Assembly: GCF_037975245.1 (NCBI RefSeq)
Contig: NC_092583.1
Coordinates: 5,057,264-5,121,263 of the forward strand
Origin: Apostichopus japonicus
Lineage: Eukaryota > Echinodermata > Holothuroidea > Aspidochirotida > Stichopodidae
Length of the DNA: 64,000 nt
Direction of reading: 5' to 3'
The translations under genes were made by a program, and so were the position numbers. Numbering within the stretch: the stretch's first letter is position 1; each line of letters opens with the position of its first letter. The notes under the pieces are model-generated. The model had not been told where the DNA came from and did not search any database. It saw only the letters and a list, made by a program, of their open reading frames with translations. Shown piece after piece: positions 52,676 to 64,000 of the stretch.

Positions 52676-55600
52676 TGCTGAAAAACAACTGCATTATTTA
52701 AAGGGAGGTGCTTGTTCTCCACATTTCAAGTACTAAACATATGGCGACCAAATAACCTTATGTAACCGAAAAATATGGCATTGCATATTACAGCAGCATA
52801 TATGGTGGGACAACCATAGAGTATAGTTCGCCAGTTCATCTTCAGTTGAAAGTCAGTAGTAGAGTCCAAAATAACTAGAATGCCACTCACAGTCACACTA
52901 ACTTGCGTGCCACCTCTCCACCCCCCCCCCCCCACCAATCTGCCAAAAAGTCATCACAATTGCCCTTTACATCAGTTGGAAGTGAATACTAATGAAAAGT
53001 ACCGTTTGTAGATTCAAAATTTGGTTATAATCAGGAAGTTTTGCTGATGCAATAAGAACGATATAATTCAGAAGTATCCTGTTCAAATTTAAAGACAGGT
53101 ACTGTATAATTGTTATAAAACATACAAAATACTGGAATTTTGCAATAAATTAACTGAGCACAATTAGTTGATATGTGATTTGTGTGGTAGTTTGTCCTCT
53201 GCAATGAACTGTGTATTCGAAAGCACTTCATTTAAGTTTTGACAACTGTTATTGCTTAAAGCAATATGTAATTAGAAAGTTTAATGAAAGTTGTCAATAT
53301 TAAAATTTAAATCTTATGAACAAACAGCTGTACGTTCGGAATGATTCAATATGCATTGAGGATAAAATTACTATAGGGGTCAAATTAGGGGGACTGGGAG
53401 AACTTTTGACCATCTCATAGATCTTCGCCTGTACATGGAATCTTCTATAATCAGGGTCATGGCAGCCTGGAGGGAATGACGGAAGTATTTGCCTCCAAAA
53501 ATTTGTAAAATAACAAGAAGAAAGATCCACTGAAGGGGTTTCAGATCCCACACGTTCCTATATAGAAAACTCTTATTGTACTTTTTTACTTTCAAACGAA
53601 ACTATGTTTAATTGGCGTTCCATAGTCCAGAAAGGCGCGTTTGCATCATACTGTTCAGAGCCACAGAAATTCACATCAGCGTTTCCTAAACCGTTGAAGG
53701 TATTGCTGTTGAGACAAAACATAGACATAGAAATTTTGCTAGTCTTAAAAAGTTTGGTAGGCCAACAAGTAATCATTGTAGAAAGCCAGCCTATGGTAGA
53801 CCTACCCTAACTATACCCTATCCTAACAGTAACAGTAACACTAGTAACACAAACAAGTAACACTAGTACTAGTACTGTAGGCTAGCAGTAGGCCATAGCC
53901 TAGACTGGATATTCATAGGCTAGGCCTGTAAAATCTAGCTATCGAACTAAACAAAGCGATCAAACAAAGTCAATGCGTTTGGCCTACAGAATGGGTATCG
54001 AAAACGCAAAAAGATCATAAGACAAAAAGTTCTACTTCATTTTCGGTCAAAATTGTTAGCGAAAAGCAACATTGATACATTTATCCAAACCACCGACCTA
54101 AAGTTAAACAAAAGCCTAGGCCTAGGCAATTATATTGATTCTTTTTGGCAAGTAACCATCAGCAGGTCTCAAATTCGAGGGCCATCCGATCGCCCAAATA
54201 TCAAGTTGGACAACCTTAAACCCTGCTTAAGTTGTTCGACAGACGACTAGCTTAATTGCCCCAGGCTAAATGTTCAACACTTCGAAGAAAACTTGGAAAG
54301 TCCCTATGAAATTTGATACATATCCAAACCACCAACCAAAAGCCTATGCCCAGTGTTAAAAAACCTTGTTTAATTTCCCGCGAACACACTAAATCGACTG
54401 CCGATTTCCCGCAGGTGTTCTCGCAGCGTTTACACCAAGCACATATAGTGTGCGTGCGAGCCTAATGGCGTGGGGTCCAGGGGCCTGCCTTAGGGCCCCG
54501 GTGGGTCAAGGAGTGGAACCCTTGTGGGGTGCAGGGAGCGAAGGTCCCCTGAAAATTTTGGTATATTTGCTTGTCTGGCGATAAAAAAAAATTGCAGTTG
54601 CGGATGCAAAATACTGACTCCTTTTTGAATTAACATTGTCACAAAACTGATGAAAATTGTTCTTTGCTTTGTTCTTATAGCCATGAAAAAAATGCAAACT
54701 TTAGATATGCAATGCATTGTACAATGTGCTATGAGTTCTGTCTGGCTGACTTTTGATGACTTTTTTGGTAGAAAACAAATCTCAGTCTATGCAGCCTAGG
54801 TGTATACTGCTGTGAGCAGTATAACTAGGGCTGTATACAAATGTGTGCGTCAGTAATGGGAATCCCTGGATGGGTGATCCCAATACCAACATTACAACAG
54901 TGTCAGTACATTACAGTATAGTATAGTAGGCAGAAGTAACACATTGCATTATTTTTAGTTTCTCAATACATAAAATACCAACAGCGGGAATCGACTGTTA
55001 GCACTGATAAATACCCTGTGAGCAAATATTTGGCGGAGTTTCAGCAGGTAACCCACTTGCAAAACATCCGGGGGCTTGACAGCGGCCAACTCTGACAATC
55101 TCCGGGACGCCATTTTTCAGACCTTTTGGTGGAAGGCCCATGAACTAACTATATATTAGTGCTCAGCAAATATACAGTTGATGGCTGCCCATGTCTATTG
55201 GATAGGTCGCCGTTTCCAGTGTTCAATTCCGTTGTTGACACGCAGCCTGGAAAAACAAATTTAAGTAGCTTCATTGTACAATGCACCACACCCAATAGGT
55301 GAAGTAGACTAACCTGGATTTGTTTTGCTACAAAATATAAAATGTTCTACCTGACTCAACCCATAATACCAATTACCAATTCCAAACTGACAAAGTCACT
55401 CAACTAGACTTGCATTCAAAATGACAAGTTGTTTCTTCAATTGTTTTTAATATGCCAGGTAGTACTTTGAGTTAGGGAATTTCCCAGTCTGCAAATTCCA
55501 AGTCAGTCTACAAATTAGCACAACCGATTAAAAATTTGCCCATTTATCCATTATAAGCTCAATATAATGCCAGTGCAAAATAAAAAAATATCAGATGCTA

Positions 55601-56841
55601 AACTTACAAACCTCTTGCAGTATAGTTGTTCTTAGAATGTGTTAATGTCTCAGCTATCCTTCACCTGTTTTGCAAGTACTGTAGGACACCGTGTGTTACA
55701 GCAAGTTGTGTATTCCGACTACAATTCAGTATACATACTACGATAATGAAACTGCAAGGTTTCCTATGTAAACATGTACAGTAGGGTTTATGCAGATATG
55801 TTTGCAGGATGTCCCATCCCTCAAACATTATGTTCTGCTAACAACACAACTTTTGTTATGTTTTGGTGTCAAAAAGATGACAGATAGTCAAAAGTCTTAC
55901 GACTAAATAACTAGTCTTTTTAAGAACAACACGTAGGCTATGAAACTGGTAGTATTTAGCACAGTATGCCACTTTTGAAAGATTCAAAGAAGTTTACCAT
56001 CGTTTCCATTGTACATTTGTTGGGACAAAGCCTACCATTAGTTGTTTAATTCGTGCATATTGTACACGGCCTACCATCAAGGTTTGTAAACTTTGTGTGG
56101 ATGTCCACTGTGCTAGTACATAATCCCTATTCTGAGATTAAATACTCAGTAGGTATTGGTTTATAGTTCATTGTAAAAACCAATTTACAAACCCTAATGG
56201 CGTTATCGATGCCAGGTACTGTAGCATTTGACTGATTGCCAAACAAAGAAAGTGGTTTGCTTAGTACTAAGATTCACTGTCACAATGGGTTGAATAGCTC
56301 TGAATGCAACAGAGTACTCACAGGACTTGTATTGTACTTGATATTCTACTTTACAGTATGTCTAATTGATGCAAATCACTTTCTACTCATTTACTCATTA
56401 TTCCTTCAAACTTTAACTGTAATTTCTCAGTCAGTTTTTTCTGCATGACTGCTTATATTATAAATACATTTAATTTTGTACTACGATAGTTGTCATTCAT
56501 GCCTAGGGGAGTTTACTTGGGGGATGGAGGCGGGATTGTATGAGGTCAACATCTTGAAGCCTTCATGTGCTTAACCTGTACTACTGTGGAACTGGAAGTG
56601 AAAGGTGTTACAATCATCAGGTGGCTGGTCAATATTCAGGAGGTTGACTAATCTAGTTAATTTCACCCTATCAATATGCCTGCCAAAAGTTTCACCTCTT
56701 TGAGTATTTTGCATTGCTTTCAACAGTCCAAGACAGCTTGGGTTTTTTACTGCGCAAGTGCTTCACAATACATTTGCAGTGCTTACTATATTTCTTTCAT
56801 GTTTTCCAATTATTTTTTTTTTTTTTTTCAATTGCTTTCAG
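52676..56841. other. Upstream of the zinc-finger gene, no gene recognised
   Basis: Mixed AT-rich DNA. Local CTAGTA/AGTAAC repeats lie near 53820-53890. A G-rich stretch at 54470-54550 (GGGGTCCAGGGGCC, AGGGAGCGAAGGTCCCCTG) resembles a transposon 3' end. The noncoding first exon of the zinc-finger gene probably lies in this stretch but could not be placed. Confidence 0.45.
56840..56841 (+). other. Splice acceptor before the zinc-finger coding exon
   Basis: A long T-run and CAATTGCTTTCAG precede AGTTTTAAGAATAGACCATGG. The exon starts at 56842 with 17 bases of 5' UTR before the ATG. Confidence 0.75.
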
Positions 56842-56858
56842 AGTTTTAAGAATAGACC

Positions 56859-57917
56859 ATGGAAGCAACTGCAGTTGAGGAAGTTAAAGATGTTAAGGAA
56901 GTAAAGGAAGTTAATGAGGTCACGACTGTGGACCCAGATAAAGGCCGTAAACTGTCAAGCACTACCCAGACGGCAGTCTTGAATGTATTGTACAATAACT
57001 TGCAGAAAGCCATCATTGATTGTGTGGCCAAAGGATCATCTCTGTTGTTGTCTGTGTCCGACACTGCTCCCAAGCTTCAGTCCCTGCCTGGGAGGGCTGT
57101 GATCAATATCCCAGGGGATGTACAAGTTGTGAATCTGTCCAAGGATATTCGAAACATTCTCATGAACGAGGATGTGTATCTGAAGCAAGCGGCCGCCCCT
57201 CCAGCAGCCACCCCATCCCAAAATGAGGAAGAAAACGAAGGAGTTGAGTTTCGTAAAGAAATCAACTTAGAGCCTCTGGCCAAACCGCAGAATGATGATG
57301 GGGGTATTTGGAATTGTATCTGCATGCACTGTAGTGCATCCTTCTCTAGACTCTGCCCTGTCTTCAAGGCTCAAATCGATGAATTAATCCAGAAGCGAAG
57401 GCAAGCTCGGAAAAAGCGGCCTTACCGACCGGATCCGAGGAGAAGCCTAAGAGTGAAATGCAAGTACTGCGACAAAGTCGTCACCAACCAGTCCATCAAA
57501 TTCCATCTGCAAGCCCACGAGGGTATGAATTATCCGTGTAACTTCTGCTCAAAGACGTTCAAGACACCGTTCAGTCAGGTGCGACATGAGAAGCTGCATT
57601 TCACCGCAAAGAAAGAAATACAATGTCCACACTGTCCAAAGGCATTCCCAACTCGAGGGTCCTTCAACGTGCACTTAAACATAAAGCACAGGAGTTTGCA
57701 GCGCCACTTCTGTGATATCTGCGGTAAGGGTTGGTATTTCGCTCATCAGGTGACTCTACATAGGAGGGTCCATACCGGTGAACTGCCCTTCGTCTGTGAA
57801 CATTGCGGGCGGGGCTTCCGCCTCAAACATCAGCTGAGTTTACACATGAAACAGCATGACCCAAATAAACCAACAAAGAGAAAGAGCCCCACAAAGAGAC
57901 CGAAGCCCAAGAAGTAA
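56859..57917 (+). CDS. C2H2 zinc-finger protein, five fingers
   Basis: A 352-residue protein, probably a nuclear DNA-binding regulator. Residues 1-24 are an acidic/basic KEVKEV-type repeat. Residues 30-110 form a unique region with no family I recognise. Residues 153-166 (CICMHC ... C) may be one more metal site. Five C2H2 fingers follow: C201/C204/H216/H220, C227/C230/H243/H247, C256/C259/H272/H277, C285/C288/H301/H305 and C313/C316/H329/H333. Only the linker between fingers 4 and 5 (TGELPF) is close to the canonical TGEKPF. The C-terminus (338-352, KPTKRKSPTKRPKPKK) is very basic and a likely nuclear signal. The start ATG has a good context (GACCATGG). The whole CDS is one exon after a 5' intron. 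Target genes cannot be inferred. Confidence 0.93.
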   Translation: MEATAVEEVKDVKEVKEVNEVTTVDPDKGRKLSSTTQTAVLNVLYNNLQKAIIDCVAKGSSLLLSVSDTAPKLQSLPGRAVINIPGDVQVVNLSKDIRNILMNEDVYLKQAAAPPAATPSQNEEENEGVEFRKEINLEPLAKPQNDDGGIWNCICMHCSASFSRLCPVFKAQIDELIQKRRQARKKRPYRPDPRRSLRVKCKYCDKVVTNQSIKFHLQAHEGMNYPCNFCSKTFKTPFSQVRHEKLHFTAKKEIQCPHCPKAFPTRGSFNVHLNIKHRSLQRHFCDICGKGWYFAHQVTLHRRVHTGELPFVCEHCGRGFRLKHQLSLHMKQHDPNKPTKRKSPTKRPKPKK

Positions 57918-58817
57918 AGAGATGGTAATTGTGTATCAATTGTGCATTGACATACTTTATGATCTCACAAACAAGCAAAATTTGATCTGCGTCATGGGGA
58001 ATGAGTGTTATACTCATACAAAATTTTACCTTCCAGTTGAATCCTCAGAAACAGTGTAATTTCTCTGTTCCAGTGAAGGGAGTCATTTTTATCCTACAAA
58101 GACACATGTTAGTGTAATTTTCCTTTTAATATATGTGTCCATTCCTTACACTCTTTGTTTATAAGTTACTAAAATGATAAAAGCATCACACAAGCAGAAT
58201 GTAATTGTTACTTGAAAGACACAACCCAGAAAATAAGGTGTATGAAAATGTATAAATGAGTGAAAACTTCAGAAATTTGCAGAATAATACTTTCTCTGGT
58301 TCAGTGGAAGATAATGTACAGAGCTGTCGGTTTGGTAGAAGACTACAGGAGCACACAGTACAGATTGTGTTAGAGACACATATCATTTGTTGTAAAGAAA
58401 GTAAAGAATAATTTTTGTTTGCAAAGTTGAGACAGCATAAGCCTGTTTGAATGTAGGAAGACATTTTACATGGGTAGATATTTTGTTTGATATTTCAACC
58501 CATTATGCAACTGTTTGTAATAATAACGAAGTAAAGTTTGTTTCTCTGATAAGAAAAGTTGCTAAATTGCATTTTGCAACAGTCAGAGATTTGTTGTTTT
58601 GTTTTATTTGTCAAATTAAGGGTAGTTTGGCTGGGTACTGCAGTATCAATACTGTGTGTTGGATTTGTACCCATTTATGTGGTTTACTACACCATGTGCA
58701 GTAGAGTGATCTGAAAAATAAGCCGTAAGCTATTTAAAAACAAACTTTAATTCACCTAATCACAAATAAGTCCAATTCCTGCTCACCAATGAAATGTCCA
58801 TTTCCAATTGACATTTT

Positions 58818-58823
58818 AATAAA
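58818..58823 (+). promoter_or_regulatory. Candidate poly(A) signal of the zinc-finger gene
   Basis: First AATAAA I see after the stop codon, about 900 bases on, with a second overlapping one at 58823. It implies a 3' UTR of about 0.9 kb if used. Confidence 0.45.
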
Positions 58824-58839
58824 ATAAAATGTTGTGGTT

Positions 58840-60499
58840 AGTTGAGTTCAATATGCCATAGTGGCCTTACACACAATTTAAACTTTTATCAATTGAGTTT
58901 GTTTGGGGTCTCTCTCTCTTTAAGTTTAGTTATTTAACGATTACAATTCTTCTTTTCTATTTCATTTTCAAAAGTTTATACTATGAAAAAAGTTTAATCT
59001 TGTCCCTGAAGAAAGCTTTATTTGGATGGTACTCAGAGTATTACACATTGCGGCTCTTGAAAGGAAGGCATGGTTGTTTGAAAAGTTAATTATTTTTGCC
59101 AGTTAATTCATTCATTACTCCAGGAAATGGATTACAGCAGATGGCCTGTGATGTCATTCATTGTGGCAAATTTGCTTTCACAAGCTTTTATTTTTATAAC
59201 ATCATAATTGCTTTGTCCCTGAAATGTGATTTGAGTATTAAACTGATATTCTTATCTGAATTCAAGATCTCATCAAAATTGCAATTTATTTGTATGCAAG
59301 CCATACGTTAACGTTGTTGATTGATTAATAGAAAAAATGATACATCAAATGATAATGTCACTCCATGTTTTGTTGCCAGATCTTAAAAATACCCCAAAAT
59401 GTTAATATTAATTTTATGCTGTGAAAGTGCAAATCAGGGTGTGGTTTTGGTTTTACCAGAGGAATGTACCTGTAATTTAGCTCTCGGAAGATTTGAACAA
59501 TTCAGAATGGCCCAGGCTGTCCCATTGACTCCCCAATTATAATTGACCACCTACAAAGGGAAACATTAAAAGTAATTCCTCTATCTTTTTCCTGTTTCCT
59601 TTCTGGAATGCACTTGTAATACGGCTCGATTATGATGCGGTCTCTTGGGTCCAGAGGTAATTGACAATATTAATCTTGTTCTGTTACTTCTTAGTTCTTA
59701 CTCTTAACAGAGTTAGCACGCAACAGAGCACCCATGATAAATTCGAATATAATTAGTGTTCCACAATTTTGTAATAAAACTCAAAACTTCCTACGTTGTC
59801 ATGTTTCATTTTGTTAATGTTTCTATCCTACTTGTCTGTGTACAAGAAGTAGGTGTAGTACAGCTACTGTGAGCCATAAACCAGGATCAGTTCTTAGAAG
59901 TTAAAAGTGTTATTTAAGAATAACCTGCACTTATTGAAAATTGACAATTTAGTGGTTTGTGACATCTTAATTAATTGTGAGACTAGCATAGTGTGCCATT
60001 TATTTGCCTCGTTTATAGAAGCATTGTATTCGTTATTGTGGTGTACAGACCCTATCGCCTACATTTGCATGGCCAGTTGGATTCTAGATTAGCTCTTGGC
60101 AGAATACACAGCCGAATATTCAGGTGGGACGAATCAAGGAGGAGTGTATACCTCTTGATATGGAATACATCCTATATTAGAGTTCCCTACATGAGAGGAG
60201 CGCGCCCTCTGTTTTTAATATCCTGGATAATGTTTGATAAATGATCTACCTTTCTTTTCGCCATTAAACCCTTTTGGATTAAACAAACTCGTATTTTAAT
60301 GAAATTGGTTTTATATTTTCCTGTATTTCCAATGCCCTACGATAGCGAACTTTAGTTTTCCAGTGACTGGCCTGAGTTTGCTGGTCTCGACATTTTCCAA
60401 GCTATGCCCTTAAGATATAAGTACACACTATGCCCTGAATTGAGTAAATTAATCCAGCCAAATTTCAAACCAATCCAAAAAGCACAGCATATGGAGAGA
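58840..60499. other. Downstream of the zinc-finger gene, no gene recognised
   Basis: AT-rich DNA with only short chance frames on both strands and no clear repeat. Confidence 0.5.
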
Positions 60500-61117
60500 T
60501 ATGAAGGCAGTGGCGGACTGGCCACACGGGCATTTGGGCAATGCCCGGTGGGCCGGTTAGGCTGGGGAGCCTGGTAAAAATTACAGCCCATTTTCACAGT
60601 AGTTAATAGAATACATACATACAATACAGACGAGCTGCATAGAAATAACTGTGTGAATCAGCTCATGAAATCACCATGTTAGTTAGTCGGTGAGTTCGTA
60701 ACAAAAGAACGTGCTATTGGCAACCCGTCCGTGTTAATGGATTTTATTTAGGATTTTTTCAAGCATGTTGTCACAAAATGCTTGATAAACTAAATAAAAT
60801 CAAGTCTTAAACATATATTTTTGTTTACGTTATTAACTTTCCTCAGTTTAATCAAGTGTTGCTTCAGGAAAATTATTTTTGGGTCATTTTTAAAGGATTA
60901 TTGTAACCTACAAAATAGAGAAATATAGCACCATTTTGTATCTAGGCATTCCTTAACTTCATAAAAATCTCAATGGCGAGGGGGACACCCAAATCCTCTT
61001 GGACCCCTCCCCCAGGACGGCGATCACTATGTAAGTAGCATATCAATGAATAATGGGCCGGTCTAGGTGGAAAATGCCCGGGCTGGTTTTAAGACCCAGT
61101 CCGCCCCTGTATAAAGG
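60500..61117. mobile_element. hAT-like MITE, 602 bp
   Basis: The element lies at 60508-61109. Left end CAGTGGCGGACTGGCC; right end, inverted, CAGGGGCGGACTGGGTC. Both subterminal regions carry GGGCCGGT and ATGCCCGG motifs. Flanks TATGAAGG (60500-60507) and TATAAAGG (61110-61117) agree at 7 of 8 bases. No transposase frame. Confidence 0.85.
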
Positions 61118-61976
61118 GGTGAATTCATCTCCAAAATATTCGTTCATTGCACCATGACAGTAATAAAATAAGCCTTTTCAAACTATTCCTCAATTGTTTT
61201 ATTTATTTTATAGCTGTTGTCTCTACAAGCTCCTTGACAGTTTTATTCAGCTCATCTCAAGGTTCCTTTGACTTGCTCCTCAGTGAATAAATTCAAGTGT
61301 CCTGTAAAATCGATAGATGTCTTAGGAACCATTGTAACTCCAAACAGTCTCCATAACAAGAAAATAATGTGCACCGCCCGGTATAACAGCGACAAGTAAA
61401 ACTGGTCGAAGATTCGGACATATGGTTCGTCACGGTGATGTGAGTTTTGTTTTCACTATAGTGAATAACACTATACTGCCTGGTATATCAGGTGTATAGG
61501 CTATGTAGTGGAGCCCGCAGAAGGAGACGGGTTTGGAACCAAGGTATCCAACTTTGAACAGAACGAACTATAAAGGTTCAGATTTAAGGCTGAGGTGAGT
61601 ATTTGAGTTATATCACTCGAAACAAAAACGATATTTATACTGGTGAAAGCACACGGGATTACAACAGAAATCTATTGCACTGCGGGTGGGATAAGAGATA
61701 CGAAAGGCCCGTGGTGGAGTCAGATATGAAGGGTTTGGGAACGTACGCTTTAAATATCGTCTTTTTGTTGTTTATTTTCCTTTTTTTTTATTGTGTGTTG
61801 TGACTAAGATTAGAACATTCAATAGCCTGATCACGAGGACTTTTCGTAGGAATTGCGATAAATGACTGCTAAGTTTATGACATTGTAGTCTGCTAAAACA
61901 ATGAATTAAGAGAGTGGTCTGTAACTATTACCACAAACAAATGTGATGACTATTTCATTCTTTGTCGCGGTTTAAC
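61118..61976. other. Unassigned DNA
   Basis: No gene recognised. The frame at 61603-61803 has a plausible start but no family match, and ends in a hydrophobic stretch that may be chance. Confidence 0.4.
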
Positions 61977-62217
61977 ATTGTATGTATGTATATTAGATCC
62001 ACCTGCAAGCAGGAACTCGCGAAGAAGCCTCATTGGCTTATCAAAGCCGCAAGTGACCGAAGTCAGTCTCTTATATTCATAACATCCATGATTATGAATT
62101 GTTAATTGTCAACAACTCTGTAACTGGACGACATACATTAATCTGGGAGTGACTCGAACCGGGGACCTTATGGTTGAAAGGCACTGGCCGTTAATCACTG
62201 AGCTAACACTCCTAGCT
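61977..62217 (-). mobile_element. tRNA-derived SINE, family 1, copy d
   Basis: Read on the minus strand: TTAGCTCAGTGATTAACGG (A box), CCCCGGTTCGAGTCACTCCC (B box GGTTCGAGTC), then TGTATGTCGTCCAGTTACAG, CACTTGCGGCTTTGATAAGC, TTCGCGAGTTCCTGCTTGCA and a (CATA)n tail. This is the best preserved head of the four copies. TAACATT at both sides may be a short target-site duplication. Confidence 0.9.
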
Positions 62218-64000
62218 AACATTTCCACGGCTGTGGATAGCAGCAGACGACGAGACCGATTACAATCTGATACAAGGCAAAACAAAACAGCTGTATTCAG
62301 AACCAGTTGTAGGAATATAGCTAACGAACTACACTAGGGAAGGAGCCAGGTAACAATGTGTCCCACAGGGATCTCATCACATCTGTTCGAAATACCTAAA
62401 TCTACAGTATTTAGTTATTTGAGTTGCAATTGGGTCTTTCCGTATTAGCGAACCTCCTCTCACCGCTGTCCTTACTTCTAGGCTCCTCCCTTCTCTCATA
62501 ACTCTCCGCGAAGCAGATATTTCATTTCCATGTTCACCCATAGCACGCTTCAAATCTCTGTATATGTAATATTCCAATACAAGCAAACATATGAGCTGAA
62601 ATTGTCTCGTTGCTCATTTGAAGAACGAGGCTGATTAGAAACGGCAAAGGAGCTGAGGTTATTTGGGGGTGGGTGGGGAGGGGCAGTCTTCAGGGGGGGG
62701 GGTTATGTGAGTTAGCTTTAACGGAGCAAACCATAAGTCCTTCCAAGGAAATGGATCCCGTGTGAATTCCGTATATACCACAAGTCCTAATATTTAAATA
62801 TTTCTTCAACGGGTATTTTTTCAACAACATGACACTTTTTAATTACAAAAACAGGAAAGGGTACGTTTCTTTCGTAATTATGCATATAGAGACACTGAGG
62901 TTTTTCTCAAAGCTTACGGGAACGTTCCGTTGTGTCCCTCTCCCCTGGCTCCGCCGCCGGTGACGATAATGGTTTGCGAGCATATTAGCGTGCCTAGAAA
63001 CGTCAACCCTTGGTAAATTCGCTTCGCTTTCTTAAAAGTCGAAATATCGTAACGCAAAATTCGAAATCTCAAAACGTCCCAATTCCGGGCCATGATAGAA
63101 AACAACGCGGTTTCAACATTTTGTTCCCGGGGATCAATGAAGGTCGAAGATAATGGAGTTACCGATATTTGCATTGATGAATGGTGGATTGTTTGCACTT
63201 TTAAACATTTAAATACCGAAACAATTCGACCTTTAGGCTCACCGTTGTTTGATCATCGGCGAGTTGCTTAGTGCCGTAAAGCTTTGTAAATATATACTGA
63301 ATGCAACAGAAGAGAAGCTCCAGTGAACTATAGATGATTGTCACAATCATTCGAGAAAAAATATAAAACCCATCTGGTTCCATCGTGACCGGTAACTGGT
63401 AGCTGCAGATGTGGTGTTTTTCTCATATTTTACATACATTTCGTAACAGGACAATAAACAACATCAATTTGTGACACGTGGAGACGATGGTTGTCAGAAA
63501 AAGGTAATATAGTATATAGTAATAAACTGTATTTGGTAGAAAATATATATATGTATTTTATAGCATCTGCCACTAACTATATGTTTTAACACAGTTGTAT
63601 CCAACCAATGAGTTTTTAGAGTTCGGGGGAGGACCACCAAACCCCACAACATAGGCGTCGGTTTCAATGATCATCACAGTGCAGTCCCCTCCATTATTAA
63701 ATACTTCATTTCGCCCTCTGGCCCTTCCACTAAAATTGATCCTCCTATCTTACGAAATTAAGAATTCCCTACCCCTCCCCAAAGTTCCACACCCCTCCCC
63801 ATCCACAATTGAATCCTGTGCACGCTGCTTTTATCAGTATCTTAGCTTCGTGATCAGTTACGGTACGTGATTGAAAGCGCAAACATAAACACTTGAAACT
63901 AAATTGTGTACTATACGCAACGTAATAGTGAAGTAGTTTATAGGCCTAGTCAATTTGTAAATGAATTTAATATGCACCCAAAATATTGTTTTATAGCCTA
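62218..64000. other. Right end of the window, no gene recognised
   Basis: Mixed DNA with a G-rich run at 62665-62702. Read on the minus strand, GGCGGCGGAGCCAGGGGAGA near 62960 looks like one end of another hAT-like element whose partner end I did not find. An AT microsatellite lies near 63543. The minus-strand frames at 62914-63198 and 63201-63383 have no family match. Confidence 0.4.

Overview
The window is intron-rich, AT-rich eukaryotic DNA from an animal. It has canonical GT/AG splice sites, class A GPCRs, a FYVE-DEP gene and a C2H2 zinc-finger gene, with a dense load of short DNA transposons, tRNA-derived SINEs and minisatellites. The gene families and repeat style suggest a marine invertebrate deuterostome, perhaps an echinoderm such as a sea cucumber. 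That placement is an inference; the sequence only shows metazoan.

Layout. (1) 637-15884 is a direct tandem duplication of a block of about 7.5-7.7 kb. Each unit carries one intronless-CDS rhodopsin-like GPCR on the minus strand (5976-7001 and 13706-14731; 8 of 341 residues differ). Each also carries a non-autonomous hAT-like transposon with an 8-bp target-site duplication, and a ~116-bp minisatellite with 2 copies in unit 1 and 4 in unit 2. The duplication joint shows 4 bp of microhomology (CATC). (2) 15885-21138 has no gene I can recognise, only a SINE and a G-rich patch. (3) 21139-46724, minus strand, holds the 5' part of a PIKFYVE gene (phosphatidylinositol 3-phosphate 5-kinase). I rebuilt nine exons whose splice phases all agree. 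They encode the N-terminus, the FYVE zinc finger, the linker and the DEP domain, about 498 codons. The chaperonin-like and lipid-kinase exons were not found in this window. Its introns hold SINEs, a decayed LINE reverse transcriptase, a 105-bp satellite with higher-order structure, and two arrays of one minisatellite in opposite orientation. (4) 48940-51978 is a three-level nest of hAT-like elements, each level with its own target-site duplication. It is followed at 52024-52675 by a further element with many CGAATGACA-type subterminal repeats. (5) 56859-57917, plus strand, is a 352-residue protein with five C2H2 fingers, coded in one exon after a 5' intron. (6) The right end carries another hAT-like element, a SINE copy and unassigned DNA.

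How the parts relate. The GPCRs, PIKFYVE and the zinc-finger gene show no operon-like link. The main structure comes from recent local duplication and repeated transposon insertion. No bacterial, phage or CRISPR feature is present. All alignments were done by eye, so percentages and boundaries are approximate.
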